From contig NZ_JBAKBF010000008.1 of assembly GCF_036881715.1 (NCBI RefSeq), positions 177,615-241,614 on the forward strand: 64,000 bases of DNA, in the 5' to 3' direction. The translations under genes were made by a program, and so were the position numbers. Shown here piece by piece: positions 1 through 8,149 of this stretch (positions within the stretch are counted from its first letter, which is position 1; each line of letters begins with the position of its first letter). Source of the stretch: Pannonibacter anstelovis (GTDB lineage: Bacteria; Pseudomonadota; Alphaproteobacteria; Rhizobiales; Stappiaceae). The notes under the pieces are model-generated. The model worked only from the letters and a program-made list of their open reading frames with translations. It did no database searches and was not told the origin of the DNA.

Positions 1-531
1 ATAGAGCAGCAGCAGGATCAACAGAGGCCGCCAGATAAAGCTCGGCATCAGTCCGAGATCCGGCCGGTCATGCGCACGGGCAATGCCATCCTGCACGCCA
101 GCCAGGGTAAAAAACGGCAAGGCCAGCATCGCCAGCATCAGGGGGAGCACATAGGCCGGATCAAGAATGGGGCGCAACAGCAGCACCATGAGTGCCACGC
201 CTGCGCCGATAAGGCAGGCCGTGCCAAAGACAATGATCCGGCTGGTGAAGAGATAGCCGCGCAGCAGCTCCAAAAAGCCCTCACCCCGGTAAAGCGGGAT
301 AAAGCGGCCGGCCGAGGAGGAAAAGCCGAGGCAGGCGAAGACCGACAGGATCATCACCATGGTCCAGACGACCGAGTAGACGCCATAGTCAAAGGCACCC
401 ATCCAGCGGGCCATGAGCACCTGCGCCATATAGGCAAGCGCAGCACCGGCAACGCGGATGGCCAGCGTCACCAATGCGGCCTTGCGTGCACCTCCGCCCG
501 CAAGGCGCAGCCAGAGCCGCTGAAGACCCAT
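1..531 (-). CDS. Polysaccharide flippase-like membrane protein (N-terminal part, cut by window edge)
   Basis: An open frame of 177 codons runs off the left edge with no stop, so only the N-terminus is present. After a short basic N-terminus the protein is almost entirely hydrophobic, with likely membrane spans near residues 19-39, 50-70, 97-118, 128-145 and 166-177. The stretch ARWMGAFDYGVYS (41-53) resembles the first-helix region of Wzx/MATE-type oligosaccharide flippases, where a Gly-x-x-x-Tyr-Gly element is typical. Such proteins move lipid-linked sugar units across the inner membrane during polysaccharide or O-antigen assembly. I start at ATG 531; in-frame GTG codons at 600 and 615 could extend it. 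The family call is from topology and this motif only. Confidence 0.65.
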   Translation of the reverse strand, partial: MGLQRLWLRLAGGGARKAALVTLAIRVAGAALAYMAQVLMARWMGAFDYGVYSVVWTMVMILSVFACLGFSSSAGRFIPLYRGEGFLELLRGYLFTSRIIVFGTACLIGAGVALMVLLLRPILDPAYVLPLMLAMLALPFFTLAGVQDGIARAHDRPDLGLMPSFIWRPLLILLLLY

Positions 532-675
532 TGCCTGTTGCCCGGCCTTTCCGCCGCCGTCCCGCGCCTGCACCAGATCCAGCTCCCGTCCCTGCCCCAC
601 TGCACATCCATCCACCGCGCGATCCTGCCACGGCGGACTTAAGATTATGCCAAGGCCGGAGCTTCTATCCCGGCA

Positions 676-1485
676 TCATGCCTCCAGCCGGGCAATCACC
701 GGCACGTGATCGGAAGGCTTTTCCCAGCCTCTCGCTGCACGCAGCACTTCGATGCCGCGGGCGTGCGGGGCAAGACTCTGTGTCATCCAGATGTGATCAA
801 GGCGGCGGCCCTTGTCGGCAGCATCCCAGTCCTTCGCCCGGTAGCTCCACCAAGTGTAGAGCTTTTCGGACATGGGCACATATTGGCGCATCACATCCAC
901 CCAGTTGCCGCCGGTGCGGATCGCTTCCAGCAGCTCCGTTTCCACCGGCGTATGGCTGACGATCTTCAACAGCGCCTTGTGAGACCACACGTCATGCTCA
1001 TAGGGCGCGACGTTGAGATCGCCCACGACCACGGCCGGGCGCGACGCCTCTTCCCCGGCCAGCATCGCCTTCATCTCGGCCATGAAGTCCAGCTTATGGC
1101 CGAATTTCTCGTTGACCGTCCGGTCGGGTTCATCACCGCCAGCCGGCACATAAAAATTATGCAAGCGGAACGAACTGCCATTGAACGGCACGCTGACGGC
1201 AATGTGCCGGGCATCGCCCTTGCCGCAGAAATCCCTGCGCTCGACAGCCTCCAGGGGGCGGCGCGAGATGATGGCAACGCCGTGGTAGCCCTTCTGGCCG
1301 CTGATCTCCACATGCTCATAGCCAAGCTTGCGGAACGCACCGAACGGGAAGTTGGCATCCGGGCACTTGGTTTCCTGCAGGCACAGCACATCCGGCGCAT
1401 GGGTGATGAGGAAGGTCTCGACAATCGGCATGCGCAGGCGGACGGAGTTGATGTTCCAGGTGGCAAAGGTCAGGCGGTCGGTCAT
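676..1485 (-). CDS. xthA: Exodeoxyribonuclease III (AP endonuclease)
   Basis: This 269-residue protein has the full exonuclease III signature set: ATWNINSVRLR at the N-terminus, LQETKC (metal-binding Glu), GDLNVAP, RRLDHIW and the terminal SDHVPV His. The family cleaves DNA 5' of abasic sites and removes 3' blocking groups in base excision repair, using Mg2+. The reading frame extends further upstream to 1623, but that extension is low-complexity and unlike the family. The conserved start MTDRLTFATWN at 1485 gives the usual length. It lies alone on the minus strand, divergent from the GH25 lipoprotein gene. Confidence 0.93.
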   Translation of the reverse strand: MTDRLTFATWNINSVRLRMPIVETFLITHAPDVLCLQETKCPDANFPFGAFRKLGYEHVEISGQKGYHGVAIISRRPLEAVERRDFCGKGDARHIAVSVPFNGSSFRLHNFYVPAGGDEPDRTVNEKFGHKLDFMAEMKAMLAGEEASRPAVVVGDLNVAPYEHDVWSHKALLKIVSHTPVETELLEAIRTGGNWVDVMRQYVPMSEKLYTWWSYRAKDWDAADKGRRLDHIWMTQSLAPHARGIEVLRAARGWEKPSDHVPVIARLEA

Positions 1486-1720
1486 GAAGAGGTCCGTAGG
1501 TGTGAGCCGGAACAGGCTATGCGGCGGGCGCGACAAGTTCGGAGAAGCACGTGACCCGGTGTTGCCCCGCCCGTCAAGCCGGTTTCCGAGCGCAAAGGCG
1601 TGCACCAAAGGCGGAGCAATCACAAATGCCCCATTCCCGCCATGATTTTTCTACGATCCGTTAGGACTTTTCGCGCAATTTGACGGCTGGTGTTTGTAAT
1701 TCGTTAACCCGGAGGAACAC

Positions 1721-2455
1721 GTGTTCCGGCGCCCGCGCTTTCTTGCCATGCTAGCCCTTACCGCGCTTCTGTCCTCCTGTTCGGGGGTGGAATACCGCGA
1801 TCCCATGCCGCAGGATTTCCCGGTCCACGGCATCGATGTGTCCCGCTGGCAGGCAGACATCAATTGGCACGAGGTCAAGCGCGCCGGTGTCGAGTTTGCC
1901 TTCATCAAGGCGACCGAGGGCGGCGATTTCATCGATCCGATGTTCGTGACCAACTGGCAGGCGGCCAAGGAAGCAGGCGTTCCGCGCGGCGCCTATCATT
2001 TCTATTATTTCTGCCGCCCGGTCGAAGAGCAGATCGCCTGGTTCATCCAGAATGTCCCGCGCGATCCGCAGGCACTTCCCCCCGTGCTGGACATGGAATG
2101 GAACCACATTTCCAAGACCTGCCCGAAGCCGCCTGCGGCAAACAAGATCGTGGCCGACATGAATGTGTTCCTGGATGCCGTCGAAGCCTATTACGGCAAG
2201 CGGCCGATCGTTTACACGACCATCGACTTCCACCGGGACGTTCTGGTCGGCAAATATACCGCCCATGACTTCTGGGTCCGCTCGGTCGCCAGCCATCCGA
2301 GCTACAAATACGACAAGCGCAACGACTGGGTCTTCTGGCAATACACCGCGCAAGGCACCATCAAGGGCATCAAAGGCCCCGTCGACCGCAACGTGTTCTA
2401 CGGCACGCGGGCCCAATGGCAGCAATGGCTGCGCGGCGAGCTGCCGAACCGCTAA
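1721..2455 (+). CDS. GH25 family lysozyme-like lipoprotein
   Basis: This 244-residue protein starts at a GTG with a strong ribosome site GGAGG at 1711-1715. Residues 1-20 form a lipoprotein signal with lipobox LSSC (Cys20), so it is probably anchored in the periplasm. The rest is a glycoside hydrolase family 25 domain: GIDVSRWQ (37-44) at the first strand, FAFIKATEG (59-67), and the D-x-E pair in VLDMEW (Asp124, Glu126) that carries catalysis. GH25 enzymes cut the beta-1,4 bond of peptidoglycan. No holin or other phage gene is nearby, so a cell-wall remodelling role is more likely than phage lysis. That role is inferred. Confidence 0.88.
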   Translation: MFRRPRFLAMLALTALLSSCSGVEYRDPMPQDFPVHGIDVSRWQADINWHEVKRAGVEFAFIKATEGGDFIDPMFVTNWQAAKEAGVPRGAYHFYYFCRPVEEQIAWFIQNVPRDPQALPPVLDMEWNHISKTCPKPPAANKIVADMNVFLDAVEAYYGKRPIVYTTIDFHRDVLVGKYTAHDFWVRSVASHPSYKYDKRNDWVFWQYTAQGTIKGIKGPVDRNVFYGTRAQWQQWLRGELPNR

Positions 2456-2469
2456 GGCGGATCAGCCGC

Positions 2470-2973
2470 TCACTCCGGCAGCAAGACGATTTCCTCGCGG
2501 CCTTCGCAGGTTGCGAGGGCTTCAGCCGCCGTGCGGCCGCCGCCGATGGGGGCATCGGGCCAGATTTCGGCCAGAGGCACCAGCACGAAGGCCCGTTCGC
2601 CCATACGTGGATGGGGGATGGAGAGATGCTCCTCCTCCACCTGTTCACCGCCATAGATCAGCACATCGATGTCGATGATGCGCGGACCCCAGCGCACGTC
2701 CCGCACCCGGCCCAGTTCCCGTTCGATCTCAAGGCAGCGGCCCAGCAGGTCACGCGGGCACAGCACAGTTTCGATGACGAGGCAAATGTTGCGGTAGTCA
2801 TCCTGCGGGATCGGCCCCCAGGGCGGCGTGCGGTAGGCGGAGGACACCGCAACAACGGAAATGCCCTCACTGGCATCAAGCCGGGCGATGGCTGCGGCCA
2901 GATTGGCCTTCGGGTCACCCATGTTGGAGCCGAGGCCCAGCGCCGCGCGCACCGCGTTGTCAGCAAGGCTCAT
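2470..2973 (-). CDS. folK: 2-amino-4-hydroxy-6-hydroxymethyldihydropteridine pyrophosphokinase
   Basis: HPPK transfers pyrophosphate from ATP to 6-hydroxymethyl-7,8-dihydropterin, the step before dihydropteroate synthase. The 167 residues carry the family motifs GLGSNMGD, YRTPPWGP, DYRNICLVIET, RWGPRIIDIDVLIYG (metal-binding Asp pair) and IPHPRM. The ATG directly follows the folP stop codon with no spacer, so the two genes are almost certainly translated from one mRNA in the order folP-folK. Many relatives have folB between them; it is missing here and not seen elsewhere in the window. Confidence 0.95.
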   Translation of the reverse strand: MSLADNAVRAALGLGSNMGDPKANLAAAIARLDASEGISVVAVSSAYRTPPWGPIPQDDYRNICLVIETVLCPRDLLGRCLEIERELGRVRDVRWGPRIIDIDVLIYGGEQVEEEHLSIPHPRMGERAFVLVPLAEIWPDAPIGGGRTAAEALATCEGREEIVLLPE

Positions 2974-3795
2974 TCAAACGGCTTCCCTTTTCATTGCGGC
3001 ATAAATCTTCGCCGCTTCCACATGCGGGCGGACATCGTGAACGCGCAGGATCGCAGCGCCCCGCTCCAGCGAAAGAAGATGCACCGCCAGCGAGCCGTAA
3101 AGGCGCTCCTGCGGCTCCACATCCAGCACGGCACCGATCATGCGCTTGCGCGAGGCACCGCTCAGCAGCGGCAGGCCATGCTTGCGCAGGCTTGCGAAGC
3201 GGTTGAGGACGAGGAAATTCTGGTCCACCGTCTTGCCGAAGCCGAAGCCGGGATCGAGGATCATCTTTTCCCTCGCGATCCCGGCGCGCTCTGCCAGCTC
3301 CATCGAGCGTTCGAAGAAGCGGTCGATGTCGGCGAGAATGTCGATGGCGGGATCTGAGGCTTCGCGGTTGTGCATCATCACCACATGAACGCCAGCTTCG
3401 GCAACCACATCCGCCATGGCCGGATCTTTCTGCAGGCCCCAGACGTCATTGACGATTGCCACCCCGGCGCGGCAGGCGCGGCGGGCGGTTTCTGCCTTGT
3501 AGGTGTCGATGGAGACGGGGCAACCCAGCGCAACGACCGGCTCCAGTACCGGAACCAGGCGGGCCCACTCGTCCTCCAGAGAGACAGGTGCTGCTCCCGG
3601 ACGCGTGCTTTCGCCGCCAATGTCGATGATATCAGCCCCTTCCGCAATCATCTGCCGCGCATGGGCGATGGCCGCTTCCGCTGCCGCGTGCTGCCCGCCG
3701 TCGGAGAAACTGTCCGGCGTGACATTGAGGATGCCCATCACATGCGGGCGGGCAGGACCGGCAAGGTCCGGCAGCTGATAGGCAGCCTGTGTCAT
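2974..3795 (-). CDS. folP: Dihydropteroate synthase
   Basis: Condenses hydroxymethyldihydropterin pyrophosphate with p-aminobenzoate in folate synthesis; it is the sulfonamide target. The 273 residues show MGILNVTPDSFSDGG, GADIIDIGGESTRPG, PVSIDTYKAE, IVNDVWG, DPGFGFGKT and the anion-binding SRKRMIG in the expected order. Its stop codon abuts the folK start. No other gene lies between it and the efflux gene upstream, and the 100-base gap holds no obvious terminator. Confidence 0.95.
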   Translation of the reverse strand: MTQAAYQLPDLAGPARPHVMGILNVTPDSFSDGGQHAAAEAAIAHARQMIAEGADIIDIGGESTRPGAAPVSLEDEWARLVPVLEPVVALGCPVSIDTYKAETARRACRAGVAIVNDVWGLQKDPAMADVVAEAGVHVVMMHNREASDPAIDILADIDRFFERSMELAERAGIAREKMILDPGFGFGKTVDQNFLVLNRFASLRKHGLPLLSGASRKRMIGAVLDVEPQERLYGSLAVHLLSLERGAAILRVHDVRPHVEAAKIYAAMKREAV

Positions 3796-3897
3796 TGAGG
3801 AAGCTCCCGCAAGATCGAAGGCGCTATGTCGCGCTTTGCCGGGGAGAGGTCAAGCTGCAGGACGGTTGCGGCACAGAAAACGCCGCAAAGATGCCGG

Positions 3898-5127
3898 TCA
3901 GCTGCCGCCGCCTCCCTCCTTCGCCCTCGCAAGCGGCGTAAGGGCCAGGTAGAGCCCCGCCCCCAGCAGCATCATGCCCGGCGCAACGATGATCAGCGCC
4001 AGCACCGGATCGCCGAGCCACGCCGCCACCAAACTGCCGAGAATGCCGGTGCCGAATTGCAGAAACCCGGTCAGCGAGGAGGCAGAGCCTGCAAGCTGCG
4101 GAAAGCCCTGCAGCGCCGCCGTGGTGGCAGCAGGCAGAAGGCAGGCCAGCGAGAAGGAGAACAGGCCCACCGGCAGCATCACGCTGAGGAAACCGGGCTC
4201 GAACAATGCATGCGAGACGATGATCGCCGCTGCCGCCAGCGCCATGCCACAGAGCGCGGGCGGCACCAGCTTGCCCGCATCATGCCGCCGCAGCACCCGC
4301 GAAGCGACAATGGTTGCCGCCATGAAGGAGCCGGACTGCACGATCATGCCGAGGCCGAACTGGCTGGGCGTCAGACCCACGTGATCGATCAGCACGAAGG
4401 GCAGGATGGTCGCCAGCGTGTAGATGGTACCGATGCCAAAGCCGACCAGCAGGCTTGGCCGCAGGAACGAGGGCGTTTTCAGCAAGGTGAGATAGTTGAT
4501 GACAAGCCGTGCGGGCTGAAGGTTGGCCCTGTCGATATAACGGTTGGTCTCCGTCATGAAAATCCACACCGCCGCCAGCAGGACCGCGCCATAGATGATC
4601 ATGAAATAGAAGATCTCGCGCCAGCCGAAGAACTCCAGCGTCAACCCGCCGATGGTGGGCGAAATGGCGGGCCCAATGGCCAGCATCATCGCCACCGTAT
4701 TCATGATCCGCGCCGAGGTCTGCCCGGTGAACTGGTCGCGCACGATGGCGCGGGACACCGAAACGCCAATGGCCGCGCCAATGCCTTGCAGGGCGCGGGC
4801 GGCAATCATGCCCTCGACATTTGGCGCAAAGGCCGCCAGCAGGGTGGAGGCGAGATAGAGCAGCAGGAAGGCAATCGTCACCGGACGCCGGCCGAAAGCA
4901 TCGGTCAGCGGTCCGCAGATCAGCTGCGTCAGGGCAAAGCCGGTGAAATAGGCCGTCAGCGTCAGCTTGATCATCGAGCGCGTCGTGTCGAAAGCATCCG
5001 CCAGCACCGGCATGGCCGGCGTATAAAGCGCCATTGAAATCGGCCCGATGGCCACCAGCGCCGCGCCGATCAGGGCGGTGCGCCTTTCGCTCATGGGGGG
5101 TGTCACACTGTCCCGCATCTGATCCAT
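3898..5127 (-). CDS. Bcr/CflA-type multidrug efflux MFS transporter
   Basis: A 12-span major facilitator. SMALYTPAMPVLADAF near the N-terminus and the loop-2 motif GPLTDAFGRRPV are typical of the Bcr/CflA drug:H+ antiporter subgroup (bicyclomycin, chloramphenicol or florfenicol export). The open frame reaches 5178; I place the start at ATG 5127, which has a GGAGGG 12 bases upstream, and ATG 5094 (MSERRTAL) is also possible. A MarR regulator gene ends only a few dozen bases upstream on the same strand, so the two probably form one regulator-pump operon. The drug substrate cannot be told from sequence. Confidence 0.88.
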   Translation of the reverse strand: MDQMRDSVTPPMSERRTALIGAALVAIGPISMALYTPAMPVLADAFDTTRSMIKLTLTAYFTGFALTQLICGPLTDAFGRRPVTIAFLLLYLASTLLAAFAPNVEGMIAARALQGIGAAIGVSVSRAIVRDQFTGQTSARIMNTVAMMLAIGPAISPTIGGLTLEFFGWREIFYFMIIYGAVLLAAVWIFMTETNRYIDRANLQPARLVINYLTLLKTPSFLRPSLLVGFGIGTIYTLATILPFVLIDHVGLTPSQFGLGMIVQSGSFMAATIVASRVLRRHDAGKLVPPALCGMALAAAAIIVSHALFEPGFLSVMLPVGLFSFSLACLLPAATTAALQGFPQLAGSASSLTGFLQFGTGILGSLVAAWLGDPVLALIIVAPGMMLLGAGLYLALTPLARAKEGGGGS

Positions 5128-5184
5128 CCGTTGTGCGGGCCCTCCCCGCCCGGGAAAAAAACGAATTCCATCGCTCAAGCCGCC

Positions 5185-5637
5185 TCAGGCCCGGTCTGCG
5201 GCCTCAGCCAAATTGTCCCGCACCCTCGCCAGCACGCGCATGGCTGCTGCCGTCTCCTCGGGGCTCATCCCTTCCGAGATTTCAGCACGGACCTGGTGCA
5301 ACGCTTCATCTATCTTGGCCAGCACACTCTGCGCCGCTTTGCCCAGAACGATGATCTTGGCACGCCTGTCCTGCGGGTCCGCCACCCGGCAGATCAGGCC
5401 CGCCTGTTCCAGCCGGTCGAGATGGCCCACGAGTGTCATCGGCTCGATACCGAGCATGCCGGCCAGCGCTGCCTGGCGCTGATCCGGCAATTGCCGCACC
5501 ATGTTAAGGGTTCTCGCTTCCGCCGCCGTCAGGCCGCAATCAACGCCGCTCAGCGCCGCTTCAAAGCGCTGGCGGATCAGCCGGCCGACATCGGCAACGA
5601 GAAATCCGAGGGTCGGATCAGCCACGAAAGGCACCAC
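5185..5637 (-). CDS. MarR family transcriptional regulator
   Basis: A 150-residue winged-helix protein. The DNA-binding core is about residues 35-100, with the recognition helix in LGIEPMTLVGHLDRLEQAGLI and the wing in RVADPQDRRAKIIVL, both typical of MarR. MarR proteins are dimeric repressors that release DNA on binding small aromatic ligands or after oxidation. It precedes the efflux gene in the same direction, and a perfect inverted repeat overlaps its promoter region (see 5662-5704). Autorepression together with pump control is the likely circuit. The GTG start at 5637 is weakly supported; GTG 5634 is next to it. Confidence 0.9.
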   Translation of the reverse strand: MVPFVADPTLGFLVADVGRLIRQRFEAALSGVDCGLTAAEARTLNMVRQLPDQRQAALAGMLGIEPMTLVGHLDRLEQAGLICRVADPQDRRAKIIVLGKAAQSVLAKIDEALHQVRAEISEGMSPEETAAAMRVLARVRDNLAEAADRA

Positions 5638-5661
5638 CCAAATTCATAAGACAGACATATA

Positions 5662-5704
5662 GTAAGGCTACCTTACAATTAGAACGGCACCTGATTTGCG
5701 TCAA
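5662..5704 (-). promoter_or_regulatory. Promoter and MarR operator for the regulator-efflux operon
   Basis: On the minus strand TTGACG (5699-5704) and TAATTG (5676-5681) are separated by 17 bases, a fair sigma-70 promoter. Immediately downstream is the inverted repeat GTAAGG-CTA-CCTTAC (plus-strand 5662-5676), overlapping the -10 edge. A repressor bound here would block initiation. The site lies 25 bases upstream of the marR start, where MarR autoregulatory operators usually sit. Confidence 0.6.
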
Positions 5705-5718
5705 GCTGCGCTGCCGCG

Positions 5719-5747
5719 TTGCACAAATGGCCGCCGCAGACTATACA
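5719..5747 (+). promoter_or_regulatory. Predicted typA promoter
   Basis: TTGCAC (5719-5724), a 17-base spacer and TATACA (5742-5747) form a good sigma-70 promoter in the typA direction. The start site would be near 5754, giving a leader of about 90 bases before the typA ATG. Confidence 0.55.
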
Positions 5748-5803
5748 GGGCGCGGATTTCCGCCCGTGAGCACCAGCGGGTGTCAGCCACAATTTGAAGA
5801 CAA

Positions 5804-5835
5804 ACACTGCGGGCACCCTGCCCGCAGTGTCTTTT
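5804..5835 (+). terminator. Terminator-like hairpin in the typA leader
   Basis: An 11-base perfect stem ACACTGCGGGC / GCCCGCAGTGT with a 5-base loop is followed by CTTTT. It ends where the typA ribosome site GGAG (5836-5839) begins. No gene precedes it on this strand, so it lies inside the predicted typA leader, not after a transcription unit. It could act as an attenuator or as a translation-blocking stem. Confidence 0.5.
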
Positions 5836-5845
5836 GGAGCCCTTA

Positions 5846-7666
5846 ATGAAGCTGCGCAATATCGCCATCATCGCCCACGTCGACCATGGCAAGACAACCC
5901 TAATCGACGTCCTTCTGAAGAAGTCGGGCTCCTTCCGCGAGAACCAGCGCACGGAAGAGCGCATGATGGACTCCAACGACCTGGAGCGTGAGCGTGGCAT
6001 CACCATTCTGGCGAAGGTGACTTCGCTGGTGTGGGGCGACACCCGCATCAACATCGTGGACACCCCGGGCCACGCCGACTTCGGCGGTGAAGTCGAGCGT
6101 ATCCTGCATATGGTGGACGGTGTGGTTCTGCTGGTAGACGCCGCCGAAGGCCCGATGCCGCAGACCAAGTTCGTGCTCGGCAAGGCCCTGAAGCTCGGCC
6201 TCAAGCCGATCGTCGCCATCAACAAGATCGACAAGCCGGAGCAGCGCGCCGAGGAAGTGCTGGACGAGGTGTTCGACCTCTTCGCCGCCCTCGATGCCAA
6301 CGAAGAGCAGCTCGACTTCCCGGTCGTCTATGGCTCTGCCAAGCAGGAATGGATGGCCAATGACCCGACCGGTCCGGCTGAATCCATGGCCCCGCTGTTC
6401 GACCTGATCATCAGCCACGTTCCGGCACCGACGGCAGAGGAAGGCTCCTTCCGCATGCTGGCGACTACCATCGAGAGCAACCCGTTCCTGGGCCGCATCC
6501 TGACGGGCCGTATCGTCGCTGGCGAAGCCATTCCGAACATGCCCATCAAGGCCCTGTCGCGTGAAGGCAAGATGGTCGAGAGCGGCCGTATCTCCAAGGT
6601 GCTTGCGTTCCGTGGCCTTGAGCGCCAGCCCATCGAGAAGGGTGAGGCCGGTGACATCGTCTCCATCGCAGGCCTGCAGGAAGCAACCGTCGCCGACACG
6701 CTCTGTTCCATGGACGTGAACACCCCGATCATGGCCCAGCCGATCGATCCGCCGACCCTGTCCATGACCTTCTTCGTCAACGACAGCCCGCTGGCCGGCA
6801 CCGAAGGCGACAAGGTGCAGTCGCGCGTCATCCGCAAGCGCCTGATGGACGAAGCGGAAGGCAACGTTGCCCTGAAGATCGAGGACACCCCGGAAGGCGA
6901 CGCCTTCATCGTGTCCGGCCGTGGCGAACTGCAGCTCGCCATCCTGATCGAAAACATGCGCCGCGAAGGCTTCGAGATCTGCGTCGGCCGTCCGCGCGTG
7001 GTCTTCCAGTTCGACGAAAACGGCAACCGCCTGGAGCCGATCGAGGAAGTCACCATCGACGTGGATGAAGAGCATTCCGGCGTCGTCGTGCAGAAGCTGT
7101 CCGAGCGCAAAGCCGAGCTGCGCGAAATGCGCCCCTCCGGCGGCGGCCGCACCCGTCTGCAGTTCCTTGCCCCCACCCGTGGCCTCATCGGCTATCAGGG
7201 CGAGCTTCTGTCCGACACCCGCGGCACGGCGATCTTCAACCGCGTGTTCCACGAATACGCCCCCTACAAGGGCGACATTCCGACCCGTCACACCGGCGTG
7301 CTGATCTCCAACGGCGACGGTGAGGCCGTGGCCTATGCCATGTTCAACCTGGAAGACCGCGGCCCGATGATGATCGAGCCGGGCGTCAAGGTGTATCAGG
7401 GCATGATCATCGGCGAGCACACCCGTGGCAACGACCTGGAAGTGAACGTGCTGAAGGGCAAGCAGCTGACCAACATCCGCGCCGCCGGCAAGGATGAAGC
7501 CGTCAAGCTGACCACCCCGATCCGCCTGTCCCTCGAAGCGGCGCTGTCCTACATCGCCGACGACGAGCTGGTGGAAGTAACGCCGAAGAACATCCGCCTG
7601 CGCAAGGCCCTGCTGGACCCGAACGACCGCAAGCGCGCCGAGCGTGCTGCATCCAAGGGCAGCTGA
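5846..7666 (+). CDS. typA: Ribosome-associated GTPase TypA/BipA
   Basis: A translational GTPase of the elongation-factor family, 606 residues. It has P-loop AHVDHGKTT, switch I ERGITI, DTPGHADFGGEVER and the NKID specificity motif, then EF-G-like domains and the BipA-specific C-terminus. TypA binds 70S ribosomes and helps 50S assembly and growth under stress, particularly cold. I chose ATG 5846 with GGAG 7 bases upstream over the in-frame TTG at 5834. A strong terminator follows at 7689. The 5' leader has several hairpins, which suggests post-initiation control. Confidence 0.95.
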   Translation: MKLRNIAIIAHVDHGKTTLIDVLLKKSGSFRENQRTEERMMDSNDLERERGITILAKVTSLVWGDTRINIVDTPGHADFGGEVERILHMVDGVVLLVDAAEGPMPQTKFVLGKALKLGLKPIVAINKIDKPEQRAEEVLDEVFDLFAALDANEEQLDFPVVYGSAKQEWMANDPTGPAESMAPLFDLIISHVPAPTAEEGSFRMLATTIESNPFLGRILTGRIVAGEAIPNMPIKALSREGKMVESGRISKVLAFRGLERQPIEKGEAGDIVSIAGLQEATVADTLCSMDVNTPIMAQPIDPPTLSMTFFVNDSPLAGTEGDKVQSRVIRKRLMDEAEGNVALKIEDTPEGDAFIVSGRGELQLAILIENMRREGFEICVGRPRVVFQFDENGNRLEPIEEVTIDVDEEHSGVVVQKLSERKAELREMRPSGGGRTRLQFLAPTRGLIGYQGELLSDTRGTAIFNRVFHEYAPYKGDIPTRHTGVLISNGDGEAVAYAMFNLEDRGPMMIEPGVKVYQGMIIGEHTRGNDLEVNVLKGKQLTNIRAAGKDEAVKLTTPIRLSLEAALSYIADDELVEVTPKNIRLRKALLDPNDRKRAERAASKGS

Positions 7667-7688
7667 ACCTTTCGGCCGTTAAAACAGC

Positions 7689-7717
7689 AAAGGGCAGCCC
7701 TCGCGGGCTGCCCTTTT
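7689..7717. terminator. Rho-independent terminator shared by typA and the UPF0145 gene
   Basis: AAAGGGCAGCCC-TCGC-GGGCTGCCCTTTT is a near-perfect hairpin between the convergent typA and UPF0145 genes. T-rich tails exist on both strands (CTTTT forward; TTTGCTGTTTT reverse), so it can end both transcripts. Confidence 0.85.
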
Positions 7718-7741
7718 CGCATTGAGGACTGAATCCGCACG

Positions 7742-8062
7742 TCAGCGGATGACAACCGCCGTGCCGGTGGCGCTGACCATCAGCATCGAGCCGCCATTGC
7801 CGACGGTCTCATAGTCGAGGTCAACACCGATCACAGCATTGGCGCCGAGGCCCGCCGCTTGCTGCTGCAACTCGTCCAGCGCGATCTTGCGTGCCTTGGC
7901 CAGCTCCGCCTCATAGGCACCCGAGCGCCCGCCGACGATGTCGCGGATACCGGCGAAAAGATCCTTGAAGATATTGGCCCCCAAAATGGCCTCACCGGTG
8001 ACAAGGCCCCGGTATTCGACAATCTCGCGGCCCTGAAGGGTGCTGGTGGTGGTGACGAGCAT
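7742..8062 (-). CDS. UPF0145 (YbjQ-like) protein
   Basis: A 106-residue protein starting MLVTTTSTLQGREI, the characteristic UPF0145/YbjQ opening. The core AIVLGANIFKD-like segment, the helix EAELAKARKIALDELQ and the ANAVIGVDLDYE strand match the family, a small fold related to heavy-metal-binding domains that forms pentamers. Its cellular role is unknown. The frame extends upstream to 8140, but family alignment favours the ATG at 8062. It follows dnaX by 87 bases on the same strand and may be co-transcribed; relatives more often have ybaB and recR here. Confidence 0.85.
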   Translation of the reverse strand: MLVTTTSTLQGREIVEYRGLVTGEAILGANIFKDLFAGIRDIVGGRSGAYEAELAKARKIALDELQQQAAGLGANAVIGVDLDYETVGNGGSMLMVSATGTAVVIR

Positions 8063-8149
8063 GCAGCGGCTCCCATGGTTGCCTTGTGCCGGACCAGTAC
8101 CGGCTTCACAGCAACTGGGCATGCGCCTGCCGCAATGCAAGAGGAAGGA

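Noticed and set aside
1721..2455. Prophage lysin for the GH25 gene
   Set aside because: It is a lipoprotein, and no holin, tail or integrase genes are near.
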